DNA of 64,000 bases from Heterobilharzia americana (Eukaryota > Platyhelminthes > Trematoda > Strigeidida > Schistosomatidae), in the NCBI GenBank assembly GCA_944470555.2, contig OX104130.1, positions 74,777,160-74,841,159 of the forward strand, in the 5' to 3' direction. The position numbers and the translations under genes are program-made. Numbering within the stretch: position 1 is the stretch's first letter; the number at the start of each line of letters is the position of its first letter. Below, in pieces: positions 53,000 to 64,000 of the stretch. Under the pieces are notes generated by a model. It saw only the letters and a list, made by a program, of their open reading frames with translations. It did not search any database and was not told where the DNA came from.

Positions 53000-54384
53000 A
53001 TAGTACGCAAAAACGTGTAGTCCAAGTCATAATCAAAGAGGAAGAAGGCGTAAAACAATTACAAAGTGTGATAAGACGATTAAATGATAATAATGCCAAG
53101 AAGTATCTGCGTACCACAGACTGACTTCTTTCTAGCAAAATCATCTACGACCTCCAACAATCAATTTCCTCTATCCACATTATCCCACACGAATGAGACT
53201 ATATGGAATGATGTCATCCTTTAGTCAGGTCAGCCATTATCATCAAAATAATCAGTGAACCTTTCAAACCTCTTACAGATAAAACTTTACTCCTCATCAT
53301 CATAAACAAAACACTACACTTCGCTTCTTTGTATAATTAATCTTTCCATAAACAATCTTTTTCATAATATATGCCTGTCTCAGTAATTAAAGAAATACAG
53401 AATATCATACAACTCAGTAATATTGGTCAGCTGATATTATTCCGTCAATATAGGAGTAAAACCTCGGCAGCGTGGTAGTTTGTAGTTCTATTTCAGTCTG
53501 TTCATTAGATGTGTCACTCAATGAAACAGCATCAATAACCTTTCGAACATCATTTATCGTCCATATTCATAGCAGGTAACTAACTCGACAACTTTAAAAC
53601 ACAGTTTATATAGTCCTAATTTTCTCCACTTCAATGGGATAAAAACGGTAGTAGAATTTTCCATATGTCTGAGACAGGTACAGGATCATTTCTATGACTG
53701 TATACAATCGGTGTCATCTCAATAAAAAAGGACCCGGTTATCAATCTGTCTCTGAACCCAACTGTTAGTTTGTAACGCTATCGCTCTAGTCCAACCTACT
53801 GCCTGATTGTGTACAGAGCTATACTCAAGCATTTCTCCAATTTTCACATCTTATTATGATATAGTAAGCTTGATTTAACTAAGTTTTTTTGCTCTCTTAT
53901 TCTAATCGACTCTGACCAGTTGAATACTTTGATTGCCCTATGTATTTGACTTCGTAATTCATTGCAACGGATTTCGTATACCACACTCTTATGCCTAACT
54001 GCATCAATAAGATCGTTTCACCTACAAAGCTTGTCTCAATGCCAGTGTTTTGGTTTGAATGGCACTTCAACCCCAGCCTTATTCAGAATTCTTGGTGACC
54101 CATCTGAGGTGCATTCTTTGTGTACTATAACTTTATTGTAACACAGAGGAGTCTGAATTCTCTCTCAACTCTGTCACCACTATTATAGTTATTAGTAGAA
54201 TTATTATTAATGACAACTGTGCTACTACAACTATTACTGCTCGCATTTTTCTTTCGATTTCTTATGAATTTATTTATAAATTTAGGTAGGTAATTTTCTT
54301 GTTGTCACAATGAAGAATGACTAAAGTGGTAGCTGATGATCAGTCACACACTGGCAAAAATTTGAGAAATTCTGGCTTTAGCAA
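53000..54384. other. No recognisable gene
   Basis: A short frame at 52942-53124 is rich in charged residues but has no context. The rest is spacer. Confidence 0.35.
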
Positions 54385-54590
54385 TGCTTACTCATCCAGT
54401 GGCAAAATGGAACGTGGTGGTTGCAGACCATGAATACCTTGAGTTTTATTCCTGGGGGTGTGGGGTCATGGGTGCATACTGCTGGAGAGTTCCATGTCAG
54501 GACGAAACAGCTGTCCAGTGCTTTCAAGTTTTTAGCGTTTCTTCAACGGATTTCAGTCGATGATGAATACCTATATATACATAGGATATG
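54385..54590 (+). mobile_element. SINE with best-preserved hammerhead
   Basis: The ribozyme at about 54474-54521 keeps both core strands: CTGGAGA at 54482-54488 (one change from CUGANGA) and CGAAAC at 54503-54508. Stem II is GTTCC/GGAC, the cleavage triplet GTC is at 54513-54515, and stem I is ACTG/CAGT. The tRNA-like head upstream is degraded. Confidence 0.68.
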
Positions 54591-55074
54591 TCATTGGTTG
54601 AACCAAAGTGTGTGTTTTTAGTTCATCATACTGAAATCAACTAAAATAGCAACAAAGATAACTGCATATGTCTGAATTGAAGTTAAGAATTACTTACTGA
54701 ATGGAAAAGATGCTCTAAAACAGGATATGAATCCGTGGGCCAATTACAGTCCGGTGAACATAGTTTACTGTCGGACACAAAAAAAAACGCAATGAAAGTG
54801 AAAAGACGTATATCGAAACCAATTATAAACTATCTTTTACAAGAAACCATACAAATATACCAATGAATCGTAGACAGAAAATAGTTATCACTATAAAACC
54901 AGGAAAATGCTAAAATTAGACAGGAATATAGGTAGAAACAGATTTTTTCTTTTTATAAAAGACCTCAAAAGACAAGAAAAAATTTTCAACCACAAATGAA
55001 TTTATAATTCGTCAACTAAAGATTGATTCAAGGAGGGGAAAAAAAAGTATTCTATTGGGTCTTGTGTACTACGC

Positions 55075-55625
55075 GAAGCGTACGGGCATTTGACACTTAC
55101 CGGCTGAGCACACCTTGGAAGGCTATTTATTCGTAAGGTACCTGAAAGCGAAAAAGATTTGTTTGACTGCAGGGACCATGGGACATCTGCTTGAGACTTG
55201 TTATATGCGGCGTTTTGTGGGTTGTTATTTTGAGGTATGATTGTTCTAACGCCATACAGACCAAAAACCTATACTGCCGGCACTGAGAGACCGTGGGAGA
55301 TGGTGGAGTGTGTTATTTCTGGGGTCGACCTTTTCTGACCTCCATCTTCACATTGGGAGAGCAGCATCAGCGTCACACCGTTGTTCATCCAAAGGAAACA
55401 CCTTGCCGTAATTACACCCCATCCAGCTTGCAGCAGTACAAATTCTTCCCTCATCATAGTGTAATAATTTACGTTACAACGGTAACTGCTTTTCGTCTTA
55501 CCACTACCCAACGGACCTTTCTGGTATGGTAGGTCCTCGAGGGACCAAGTGCTCCAACCAGTGGGGATCTCTAGGTCATTGCGATGTATAATCGCGACCA
55601 CCACGTTAACGCAGCAGCTATCGGC
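55075..55625 (-). repeat. Solo family A 5' unit
   Basis: Parallel to 22250-22803: ACTTACCGGCTGAGCACACC, GACCGTGGGAGATGGTGG, GGGGTCGACCTTTTCTGACC, CTGGTATGGTAGGTCC, CAGCAGCTATCGG. No coding part of the element follows. Confidence 0.68.
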
Positions 55626-56414
55626 AACAAAGAGAACAGTTCATTAGGACTAATTCAAATAAGAGATTCTGCAATGATGAAAATAAGCAGCTATCGTGAA
55701 AATATATCACGATGGATACTGTTTTTGAGGCATCGTTCTATGCTTGAAAGGTGTAAACACGCCTCGAAAATTCTGTTACTGCAAGAGATATGCTGAAAAA
55801 CTTGAGTATTGTTAATATTACCAAATAATCCAATTATACTATCTGTAAAAACTGGAAGAGTCAATGAGTCTGATACTAAGAGAATTCAGAAATGGATAAT
55901 ATGCTAGATATCACTTGAAAAAATACATGTTTGTTGAAATGATGACAACGACTTGCAGCTCAAAGACTTCCCTTTATGAAGTTAGTGCTAAAGGTGTAAA
56001 ACACGCCTGGTGACGAAAGGTCTATAGCAAAATACCAAAGTTTAGAGAACATCCAAAACCACTATCACATATGGTTATCCATAGTCGAGATTATAACTCT
56101 TTATGAGTTTTTTTAAAAACTGCGTGGAATTAAGTTGGTTATTCAGCATTTTCAATTATGGTCACTGTTATATCTGACAGAAAATCAATTTTGTCACAGT
56201 TGTTTCAGCAAGTTTATTCATGTGATTAATTCTTTTGTTTCGCTTTCAGAATGTCACAAGAATAAACATCAAAGAAGACTTAAAAAGTAGCTTTTCATTA
56301 TATCAATTTATCCTTTCGGCATTTTCATGAATCATGCGACTATACAACTGTAGTATTTGAAACAGCTCATACAAACAATAGAAACAGAATGAGGGTTTAG
56401 TTTGAAGTCTGTGG

Positions 56415-56680
56415 CGATATATTTAATTAGAGGTGGGATTCACCACAGACTGATATTAGTTAAAGGATCATTGAAAACCGTGGAGTACTGGACAGTCATC
56501 TTGTCTTGCTACACAACTTCTCAGCAGTACGCAATCAAGACTCCGCTAGGGATCGAGCTCATGACCTTCACGTCTCGCGACAAGCGCGTTAACCACTCAG
56601 TCACTGGATTGGGGTTTAATCGCCCACAGTATCCTACTTCTGTCAGTTCACGACATAGCGCGACTACAAACCAAGGTCAT
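56415..56680 (-). mobile_element. SINE with decayed hammerhead ribozyme
   Basis: tRNA-like head on the minus strand (GACTGAGTGGTTAACGCGC near 56590-56610, B-box-like GAGCTCGATCCC near 56555). The hammerhead fold at 56485-56530 has a perfect 6-base stem I GTACTG/CAGTAC, but the core reads CTGAGAA and the second core strand AAGA, so it is inactive. Confidence 0.68.
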
Positions 56681-56839
56681 CAGTTAGAATCCGACTTCGC
56701 TGACCTCACAGGTCACGGTGTCGCATTAAGACTTCGGCATATCCATCTCAAAGGCATGACAATAATGAGCACTAGACAGTTATTTAGTTTAGGGTTCATG
56801 GGGATTTCATTCATTTCATGGTACAATTCATCATGCAGT

Positions 56840-56935
56840 GACATCGGTTGGAAAACTATTTAGCCCTAGTATGGGACTACTCAAAAGTACACACCCATGA
56901 CTCCAACGCTGCAAGATAGTCCTTACTGTTCAAAA
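56840..56935 (-). repeat. Hammerhead-half SINE remnant
   Basis: The minus strand reads GTGTACTTTTGAGTAGTCCC, ATACTAGGGCTAAATAG: the ribozyme half of the SINE family with both core strands changed. Confidence 0.42.
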
Positions 56936-56964
56936 TATATAAACAGAAAAGATAACAGCTAGTG

Positions 56965-57940
56965 GTTTTCCATAAGTATGATGTGCTTTGAACCATCGAA
57001 ATGCAAAGTACTTATGCAAGCTTGGCAGGAGCCTATGCCTGCTCTCAGCCTCAGTTGTGAGCCGTTGGAAGTAGTCGAAACGTTCATGTATCTGGGTAGT
57101 TGTCCAAATGCTAGTGGAGGTGTGAGTGATGACATTCCCAACCGCATATCGAAAGAAAGAGCAGCGTACATCAATCTAGGCCAACTTTCGTGCCGTCACG
57201 ACGTTGGTCTTACTATAAAAGATCAGGAATACAACATTTCAGCGCGAGCAGTTCTAATCGACGCCTATGAAACCTGAGGATGTACGACAACTCTTTTTGT
57301 TCGATCATTCTTGTCTCCGTATAATGGCTCGTATACGGTGGCAATACCACGTAAGTAATTCCGAAGTACGATAGCGTGTGTTTGGGTATGATGCAGAACG
57401 TCATTCAATAAGTGAAGTCATCTGGAAATACCGGGTTCGGTGACTTGGACATGTGTTACGAATGTCGTCCCAACGGCTTTCACGCCGTTCATTGTTTGCT
57501 AACCATGGGAATGGATGGAAGAAGCGAAGGGGTGGCCAGTGTATGACATGGCGCCATAGGATGAAGTATAGTTGTATTGGGTCATCATCTGTTAGTGCAT
57601 CACGATTCACTGGGTGGGGTCCGAGAGATCACGCAACTCAGTAGCTGGAGACGTTATCAGATATGGCTCAAAATGGAAACCAATGGCGGTCATACTGCAG
57701 CTTCCTTCTATCTTTTCCTGCTGAAAGGCAATGGATATTTTGTATCAAGTCTATCTAATGGGACACCCCTTCTTATCATTCCTTTCTTATTGTGCTTTTC
57801 TTTCTTATTTATCCACTTCTTTTAGTTTTATATCTCCATAATGTTGCGATATTATTTTGTGTGGAGCAATTTTTGGTGCCCTTGGTGTATCGTTTGTGTT
57901 CTAATAATAATGCTAGTAATAATAATAATAATAATGCTGT
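56965..57940 (+). mobile_element. RTE 3' part, family C-like
   Basis: Plus-strand reading: FEPSKCKVLMQAWQEPMPAL, EVVETFMYLGSC, ASGGVSDDIPNRI, YINLGQLSCRHDVGLTIK, then broken DHSCLRIMARIRWQ-like, LRMSSQRLSRRSLFANHG, GWKKRRGGQCMTWRHRMK, GWGPRDHATQ. This is the post-reverse-transcriptase C-terminal part of an RTE protein, distinct in sequence from families A and B. The element ends in an AAT repeat at 57901-57935. It is 5'-truncated near 56965 and has several frameshifts. Confidence 0.78.
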
Positions 57941-59075
57941 GGTTCGATAGTCTTTACTTGACAAATACTTTAATATTAAAAAAATTGAAATCTAGAGTGT
58001 AACTCTAAGCTAAATAACTTCAAATGCCGTACAGTGACTACTGGATATCCAAGTTTCCCTATAACAGAAACTATTTTCATAAGAGGTGGAAAAAACTACA
58101 CAAAGGTGACAGGTTAAGTTGGAAAAGTGATCTCGGATAATCAGCAAAACAAGAACCGAAAAACAACAATTCATCGTTTATACTACATAATAACCAAGAT
58201 ATGTGCAACTAACAGATGCCACAGTGTCAGTCAAGTTTTCTAACCCTTTATGTAAGCTTATATACTTTACATTTATACTCATCAATACTGAAGAAACACG
58301 AATCTATCACAAAGTAATGGTACCAGAAGTTCAAAGTACACACCTTATTCGTTTACAAACTATAGTAAATCCAGTCTAAATGATCTTTCATGTTTCTCAT
58401 CAATAATTTTGACAAAATATCTCAAATGAATTTTTACATCAATTCATAGGATAGTGGAGAATATGGTAAACTATGAGCCTAACAAATTTCAGCTACGAAA
58501 GTGATCAGTGTCTTCCGTCGGGTAGCAGCAATACTAATGGAAAAACAATAGACAATAGTTTTTATCTATGATCTATATAAAATAAAGGTCAAGTATTCAT
58601 CCTTACAAGTTAGAAACTCATTTGAGCTGGAAAATACTCATTGAGAATGATCTGGAAAAATGCGAAATAGGAGTTTTATGCATTCTAGTGTAGGTAGGAG
58701 TTATTGTATAAAGGCTTAGGATACCTATAAGCTACCAATGGAATACATAAAGCAGGGTTAACGCTGATGAATAAATGTCCAATATTTGGAATGCTTGAAT
58801 GAATGAGTCACAGATACTAAGTAACTGTGATTTTCATATGCTTAAGGGAAAGATGAGTGAAACAGACATATAACGATTATGAAAAGATAGTGGTCGAACG
58901 AAAATATAACAGTAAAACACAAAGATTTTTGCTATCGATTGAGAAAGTGACATGAATTGCATGTTTTTCAGGTGCAGCTTCCGAAATAATATGACTCGTT
59001 GAACTCAGATAACATCCATTAATATTTCAGAGGAGTTTACTCTTGAGAACTTTCGTATTCAAACGTTATCGGTAT
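57941..59075. other. No recognisable gene
   Basis: AT-rich spacer with no named repeat. Confidence 0.35.
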
Positions 59076-59079
59076 CTTG

Positions 59080-59300
59080 ATTGGTCAATAGAGAGTAACG
59101 GATCTCATGTTGTTGAGCCTTAGGTAGCGATTGCATTCTATTAACCAGTTTGCAATGCATTACCTGGCTAGGAGACTCAGCTGCACGGTGCACTTTGACT
59201 GATGTCAGATGGTTGGATACAATCGGCAAGATGAGTGTCAACAAGCCAGAAACCTAGGTCCACGTCTTCGTGGACATAGATTCCAACTATCTGCAACATT
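59080..59300. repeat. SINE-like repeat, third type
   Basis: Shares GAGACTCAGCTGCACGGTGCA, GATGTCAGATGGTTGGATAC and CAAGATGAGTGTCAACAAGCC with the repeats at 61920-62090 and 62815-63010. The Pol III-like half seen in 62815-63010 is not visible here. Confidence 0.45.
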
Positions 59301-59342
59301 ACTAGTATCTTCCACTGTACGAACAATTTTTTCGAATATTTA

Positions 59343-61760
59343 AGTGTGTGATCATCATCACCAACATAGGACCAGGCATTACTGTATAACGGTCCGAGTT
59401 GATACACCCCATATCACTACATCAAGTAAAAGGCAGTGAAGTGCAAGATGAAAAAAAACCCAGTCAAAAGAAATACAAAGTACAAAAAAGGGAAAGGAAG
59501 AATGAAAAATAGTGAGATTCGGTATAGCATCATTAAGATGAGGATAGTGTATGTATATATCTGCGCCACTCACAGCCTCAGCCATATCCCCTAGAGTCTC
59601 CAACCGCTGGTTCCTCTTGTCCCCCCAGACCCCAACCGACTAGTCTACATCGCCTTACATGCCTAAAACCAAAAGTCAAACACTTCACACACTGATGCCA
59701 TGTTTTAGTCTGGCCACCTCGGGCCTTTTTCCAGTCTGAACCTACCTCGGCCAACATTGTATGATGAGGCAATCGGCGACTAGGCACACGTAACACGTGT
59801 CCCAACCATCTCAATCGATCAAGGTCCATAATCTCGTCAACTGACTAACCTCTACTCTTAGCGTCTTCACCTTACAGGACTATGTCATCTGCGTATTCTA
59901 GGTCTAACGAAAATTCTCCTGCGATTTGGGAAACGTTTGTGTAATCAGGTGACCAGAGTGAAACCTCCATGAGAATATCGATGATAAAATTTAATAAGAA
60001 TGTAGAGTGGGCACCCCTGATGGACACCACTCGATGAGCATAGCTCCCTGGACATCTCACCATAGGCTGTAACACGCCCACAAGTGTTCGAGTAGAGAGC
60101 TTTCAATAAGGTGATGTACTTACTCGGCACGCATTTCAGTGACAGACATTGCCATAAGACTTCTCGATTAACGGAGTCAAATGCCGCCTTCAGGTCGAGA
60201 AATACAGCCAGTGTCGGGCGTCGGTAAACGTGTCTGTGTTCCAAAACCTGGAGCGGTCTGAATATTTGGTCGGTACATCCGCGGTCGGGTCTAAAGCCTG
60301 CCTGGTTTTCTCGGGCTTGCTGTTCCCGAGCTCCACTCAGGTGTCGAGAAATTATAGGACCTAAGATCTTAGACACTATGTTCGTCAGGCTGATTCCTCT
60401 GTGGTTATCACAAGAGGACTTCTTGCCTTTCTTGAAGACTGGGATAATCAGTGACTTAACCAGCTTACACTTACATTGACCTGATTAAGAGCACTCCACC
60501 ACCATCCTTCTATACCTCAGCAGGTAGTCCGTCTGGTCCTCGTTTCAGGTTGCCTACCGCTTTCTTGACTTCTGCTAGTGTTGAGGGGCCTGTCTCAATG
60601 TTCCATCCTACTGGATAGCGGGCAACACAATGGTGGCTGGAGACCAGTTAAACTGCTCCTCAAAGTGTTCGGTCCATCATTCCAGACGTCTCCCCTGCGA
60701 CTAAATCACACATCCGTCCTTCTCCGCTATAGCCTCACTAACCGCAGTTAACCTTTTCCCTCCCCCCCCAGTCTCCTTAATAAGTCTTAATAACTGTCTA
60801 CTATTACCGATCGCCGCTGCCTTTTCCATCTCTTTAGCATTCGCTGCCCACCACTGTTCGCGGTCGTTGCGTTAACTTTTTCTCAGTCTACTTTTAAGTT
60901 GCGCTCGCTCTTCATTGTACACAGAGCCTACTGGGATGCGTTCACGTGCATCCATTAGTTCGGAAGAAGCTGCTGACATCCACTGGCTCTTTTTAGCCAC
61001 TATTTCGGAGTCTGCTACAGTCTTCAACGCTGCTTCTACAACAGACTGGGAATAGCACTAAGCTTCTTCTGGATGAGTGAGTCTTCTGTTCCGATAACTG
61101 CCTAGCCAACTTCTCACTGTACACGGCTTTGGTGTTTTCGCTATCCAGCAACACTCGTAGTGGTTTTGTTACCAAATTTTTCTTACGTCCATTGAGAAGC
61201 AAACATACACACGTGGTCGGTATCCAAAGACGTACTCGAGAAAGGAGTGGCAGTCTTCCACAGATCCTCTACAGCGATGACCGATAGCAATGTGGTCTAT
61301 CTGTATCGATCGCTGAGTTGAGCTCGGTGGACGCCATGTCAGACAGTGTCTTTCTTTATGTTTGAAATTTGTGTTCGCTAAAAATGGGCGGTTATCTGAG
61401 CACAGTTGTAGTAACCGAACACCGTTATCTGCACCTTCAGCCGGGACTCCGAAAGTGCCACCTAAGTGCCTTTCTGCCTCACTCAATCTACAAACCTAAG
61501 CGTTGAAGTCTCTTGCAACAACAACCACGTCCGAGACGTTTGGCTTTGGAGAGGAGGCTAGACAGTTTACAGTAGAACTCGTCCTTCACTTCACCCAAAC
61601 CACAGTCAGCGGGTGCGTAAGCAGAGACAACAGCGAGTCTCCCTATTCCTTTTAGTTCTCACCGTGCCATTCAGTCGGATAGTGCACAGGCAACTATCAA
61701 CTGGGATCCAGTCCAGAAGTGAATCTTCTGCCTTAGTGCTTAATCCCATGTCTACACCAC
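59343..61760 (-). mobile_element. RTE family A copy, 5'-truncated and decayed
   Basis: Runs from the tail and 3' untranslated part at the left to the endonuclease at the right (about 21810 of the full copy). Landmarks: LRWLGHVLRVPSRRLPHHTM near 59800, LEYADDIVL near 59880, FLDLKAAFDSVNREVLW near 60190, HLGGTFGVPAEGADNG near 61440. A deletion removes the stretch between the YADD block and the C-terminal part at about 59850-59870. Frameshifts are frequent. Its right end is only about 24 bases from the first putative exon at 61785. Confidence 0.87.
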
Positions 61761-61784
61761 CACCACCGCCACCTGTCTGTTCAG

Positions 61785-63365
61785 TGTTTGACTTAATATC
61801 ACAAATCTTACATGGATGTTTGCATTCATTAACTGATCATACACTTACATTAACTGGTCATGGAACAGCAACCAATTTCATACTGTCTAATCGTGAGTAC
61901 GGACCGAATTCTATCGATCATATTTGCAATGTGGCCACCAAGCTAGGAGGCTCAGCATCGCTATGCACATTGGTAGATGTCAGTTGGTTGGAGGCAGTCA
62001 GCAGGAAGTCCTGAATCTAAGTTTCAAGCTTGTTGGCACTTGCCAGTAAGCTGTATCTGCAACTGTTCGCATCCAGTACAAATCTTGCGAAGTAAAGTGA
62101 TATCATCTCATTCTTTAAATATTGTTCTCTTAGCGTTATTCAACTTCATCACGTGGACTAATTGTGAGCAAACCTCTAATCTAAATCAGCTTTACCTCTA
62201 ATGTACTTGATATTTGGAAAGTACAATAATCTATGGCATTTTTCAGTTATCATAATGTCGGTAAGGAGGATTACTGATTAGTTTTAATGGATGTGACCAC
62301 TATCAAGTAGATGAGATCATACTGGTTAGAGAAACCAATTCCATTTCTTCATCTTCTTCTTCTACTCATAATCACAAAGGTATTCAGTAAAAAAAAGTGG
62401 TCAAATTCCATAGTATTACGCTTAATAACAACACCTTTACACTTGTAAACACAGAAATCATAAAAATTAACAATAATAATAATAATAACCACTTTCTACT
62501 TAAGTTGATTTTTCAGATGTATCACACAGTGGAACAATATTATTTACTAGATTTCTGCTTTTGGTAAGTTCTATCTCTTTATACTGGGTGATGATTGAAA
62601 GTGAAATGAAAATTTGAACCGAGGCTGCACATGACAGCTCAGTTGTTGAAGCATCGGGCAGGAAATCCAGTGGTCGCTGATTCAAATCCAACTGCGGTCC
62701 AAATCTTCATTTCACATTCAACCATCCAGTATAAATACTAGTTTCCCGGTTGTCTCAGATAGTGAAAATGAAAATTCTGTTTTGTTTTCTTCTGTCGCTT
62801 AAGTGTTAGAGAGTATTGTGCTCTGTTAGTTGGTTGGAGGCAATCGGCAGGAAGCCCTGCTTGACCAAGGTTTCGTGCTTTTTGGCACTCGTCAGCAAGG
62901 CGCATCTGCAACCTCGATGGAACTGATGTCCGGCCTGAGACTCGAAGCCGCATCACCCAGTGTTGTAGTCAGCGACTTTCCAGAGCTATTCCGGCCGCGA
63001 TTGACCTCCTGTATGACTGGCTTACATGTATTGTGCTCTCACCTCACCTGTCACTGCCTTATCTACTGAATTTAGTACTTTTTCAACCTTTGGAATTACA
63101 GTTTCACATTTCAATTATTTAACTGCTACACTGAAATTAATTCACTTCTTCAGCAACTTTAATTCTGCTGAGGTTAAAACGGTAGCTGAAAGATTAACAA
63201 CACCGTTTTGTTTTATCAATGACTGGGGATGTGCAACTCAGAATCTCATTCTTCTCTACTGCATACTTTTCTTCCATTAGCTAGTTGAACATTTTCATCT
63301 GAATATTCTTAGATTTTCTAGAGGCAGTTGATTTCGGTTTGTTGAAATTGCCGCTCAAGAGTTAA
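61785..63365 (+). CDS. Hypothetical gene, four putative 3' exons
   Basis: Proposed exons 61785-61892, 62134-62163, 63102-63230 and 63313-63365. Every junction is GT-AG, all introns are phase 1, and the joined frame stays open to TAA. The first exon reads VFDLISQILHGCLHSLTDHT, and the second LFNFITWTN. The third reads FSHFNYLTATLKLIHFFSNF followed by NSAEVKTVAERL. The last ends FLEAVDFGLLKLPLKS. The hydrophobic, leucine-rich helical pattern would fit a helical-repeat protein, but I do not recognise the family. The upstream exon(s) are not found and may lie left of the RTE insertion at 59343-61760. The donor GTGCAA after exon 3 is weak, so the last exon is the least certain. SINE-like repeats lie in the introns. 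Confidence 0.42.
61920..62090 (-). repeat. SINE-like repeat, third type
   Basis: Contains AGCTAGGAGGCTCAGCATCG, GATGTCAGTTGGTTGGAGGC and TTGGCACTTGCCAGTAAGC, shared with 59080-59300 and 62815-63010. It falls in the putative intron after exon 1 of the hypothetical gene. Confidence 0.5.
62575..62760 (+). repeat. Palindromic tRNA-like repeat, copy 5
   Basis: Complete structure: left arm CTGGGTGATGATTGAAAGTG at 62584, tRNA-like core with GACAGCTCAGTTGTTGAAGC and GATTCAAATCC, right arm ending TTCAACCATCCAGT near 62732, then the tail GTTGTCTCAGATAG. The arms are inverted copies of about 40-48 bases. Confidence 0.72.
62815..63010 (-). repeat. SINE-like repeat, third type
   Basis: The minus strand starts GGCCGGAATAGCTCTGGAAAG (A-box-like) and has GCTTCGAGTCTC (B-box-like). 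The body TTGGCACTCGTCAGCAAGGC and GTTGGTTGGAGGCAATCGGC (plus strand) is shared with 61920-62090. Probably a tRNA-derived SINE without hammerhead. Confidence 0.55.
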
Positions 63366-63389
63366 TAATCTTTTCCACAAACCGTTTGT

Positions 63390-63745
63390 ATCAGAAACTT
63401 GAGTGCTGATAGAGTTGTGAAGGCGGTTGACACTTCCCAGCTGCTCACACCTTGGAAAACTATTCCTTCTTAAGGTACCTGACACAGATTTGTGTGACCA
63501 CAGAACCCATCAGACATCTGCTTGACACCTGTCACAAACAACATTTTGTGTCTCATCATTTTGAACTTTTGCAATCTTGAGGTTCGATGGTAACTGCTTT
63601 TCGACTAACCAATATCCAACAGACCTCTCTGGTATGCTAGGACCTCGAGGGAACAAGTGTTCCACCAGCATACCTCGTTGGGTCATTGTGGTATGCAAGC
63701 CCACCGACTACATAAAGGTAGTAGCTATCGGTCGGGTAAGCACGT
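63390..63745 (-). repeat. Solo family A 5' unit with internal deletion
   Basis: Follows 22225-22380 (GTGCTGATAGAGTTGTGAAGG, ACTTCCCAGCTGCTCACACC) and then 22660-22803 (GGTAACTGCTTTTCGACTAAC, CTGGTATGCTAGGACCTCGA, GTAGTAGCTATCGGTCGGG). The middle is missing. Confidence 0.65.
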
Positions 63746-64000
63746 GATAACTTAAACCAGACTACATTCAATATACACCTTGAGTGAGGGGTAACTCATA
63801 AATATCCTTTCCGAGTAGTAAAATGCGTGTGTTCAACAACTTATGGTCGGTTTGATCCAGAGTTTCAGAAGACTGTGAGTACTCTGACATGGTTTCATTT
63901 AAGCCAGTAGCTCTTATTATCCACTCCATTTCATAAGGTAGTATTTTTGGCTATCTAAACGTCAGTGTAAAGCCATCAACAGGTCAATTTTCGAGCATTT
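63746..64000. other. No recognisable gene
   Basis: Nothing recognised before the window edge. Confidence 0.35.

Noticed and set aside
1..64000. LTR retrotransposon, DNA transposase gene, CRISPR array or bacterial operon
   Set aside because: No gag-protease-integrase order, no transposase motif, no regular spacer array and no ribosome binding site pattern was found.

Overview
This is eukaryotic DNA, AT-rich and intron-rich. It most likely comes from a blood fluke of the genus Schistosoma. The evidence is a host gene with introns of only 33-41 bases, another host gene whose exons sit in introns of 3-11 kb, and the repeat set: RTE-clade non-LTR retrotransposons, Penelope-like elements with a GIY-YIG domain, a CR1-like remnant, and tRNA-derived SINEs carrying hammerhead ribozyme remnants. 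No prokaryotic features, CRISPR array, rRNA or convincing tRNA gene is visible.

Two complete host genes can be read exon by exon. USB1 (U6 snRNA 3'-end phosphodiesterase) lies on the + strand at 8602-9518: six exons, 246 aa, both HxS motifs present. ACOT8 (acyl-CoA thioesterase, double hotdog fold) lies on the - strand at 16189-48446: six coding exons, 319 aa, all three catalytic positions occupied, but no C-terminal peroxisomal SKL signal. A third, unidentified gene may end near the right edge (+ strand, 61785-63365), where four short exons join in matching phase.

The rest is mostly mobile DNA. I call the three RTE-type families A, B and C. Family A includes one nearly full-length copy (18864-22803, 972-codon ORF). 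Family B has about ten copies, the longest at 10862-14030. Family C is known only from fragments. Layout: 1-5640 has no confident gene apart from a CR1-like remnant; 5650-8050 is nested RTE; 8602-9518 is USB1; 9550-14245 is a locally duplicated stretch with family B insertions; 14.8-15.4 kb is a truncated family A copy; 16.2-48.4 kb is ACOT8 with element-filled introns; 48.4-61.7 kb holds SINEs, RTE fragments and AT-rich spacer; 61.8-63.4 kb has the putative exons.

The most notable architecture is around ACOT8 exon 5. The introns on each side carry near-identical inverted copies of a block of about 1.8 kb. One copy has since been split by the family A element with a 12-base target duplication, and the other keeps the empty site. 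Other structures of interest are a 1.1 kb foldback element with its own 12-base flanking repeat, five palindromic tRNA-like repeats, two RTE copies ending in 5' snap-back hairpins, and a Penelope remnant bounded by 69-base inverted repeats. All identities come from reading translations and repeats by eye; no search or alignment was run.
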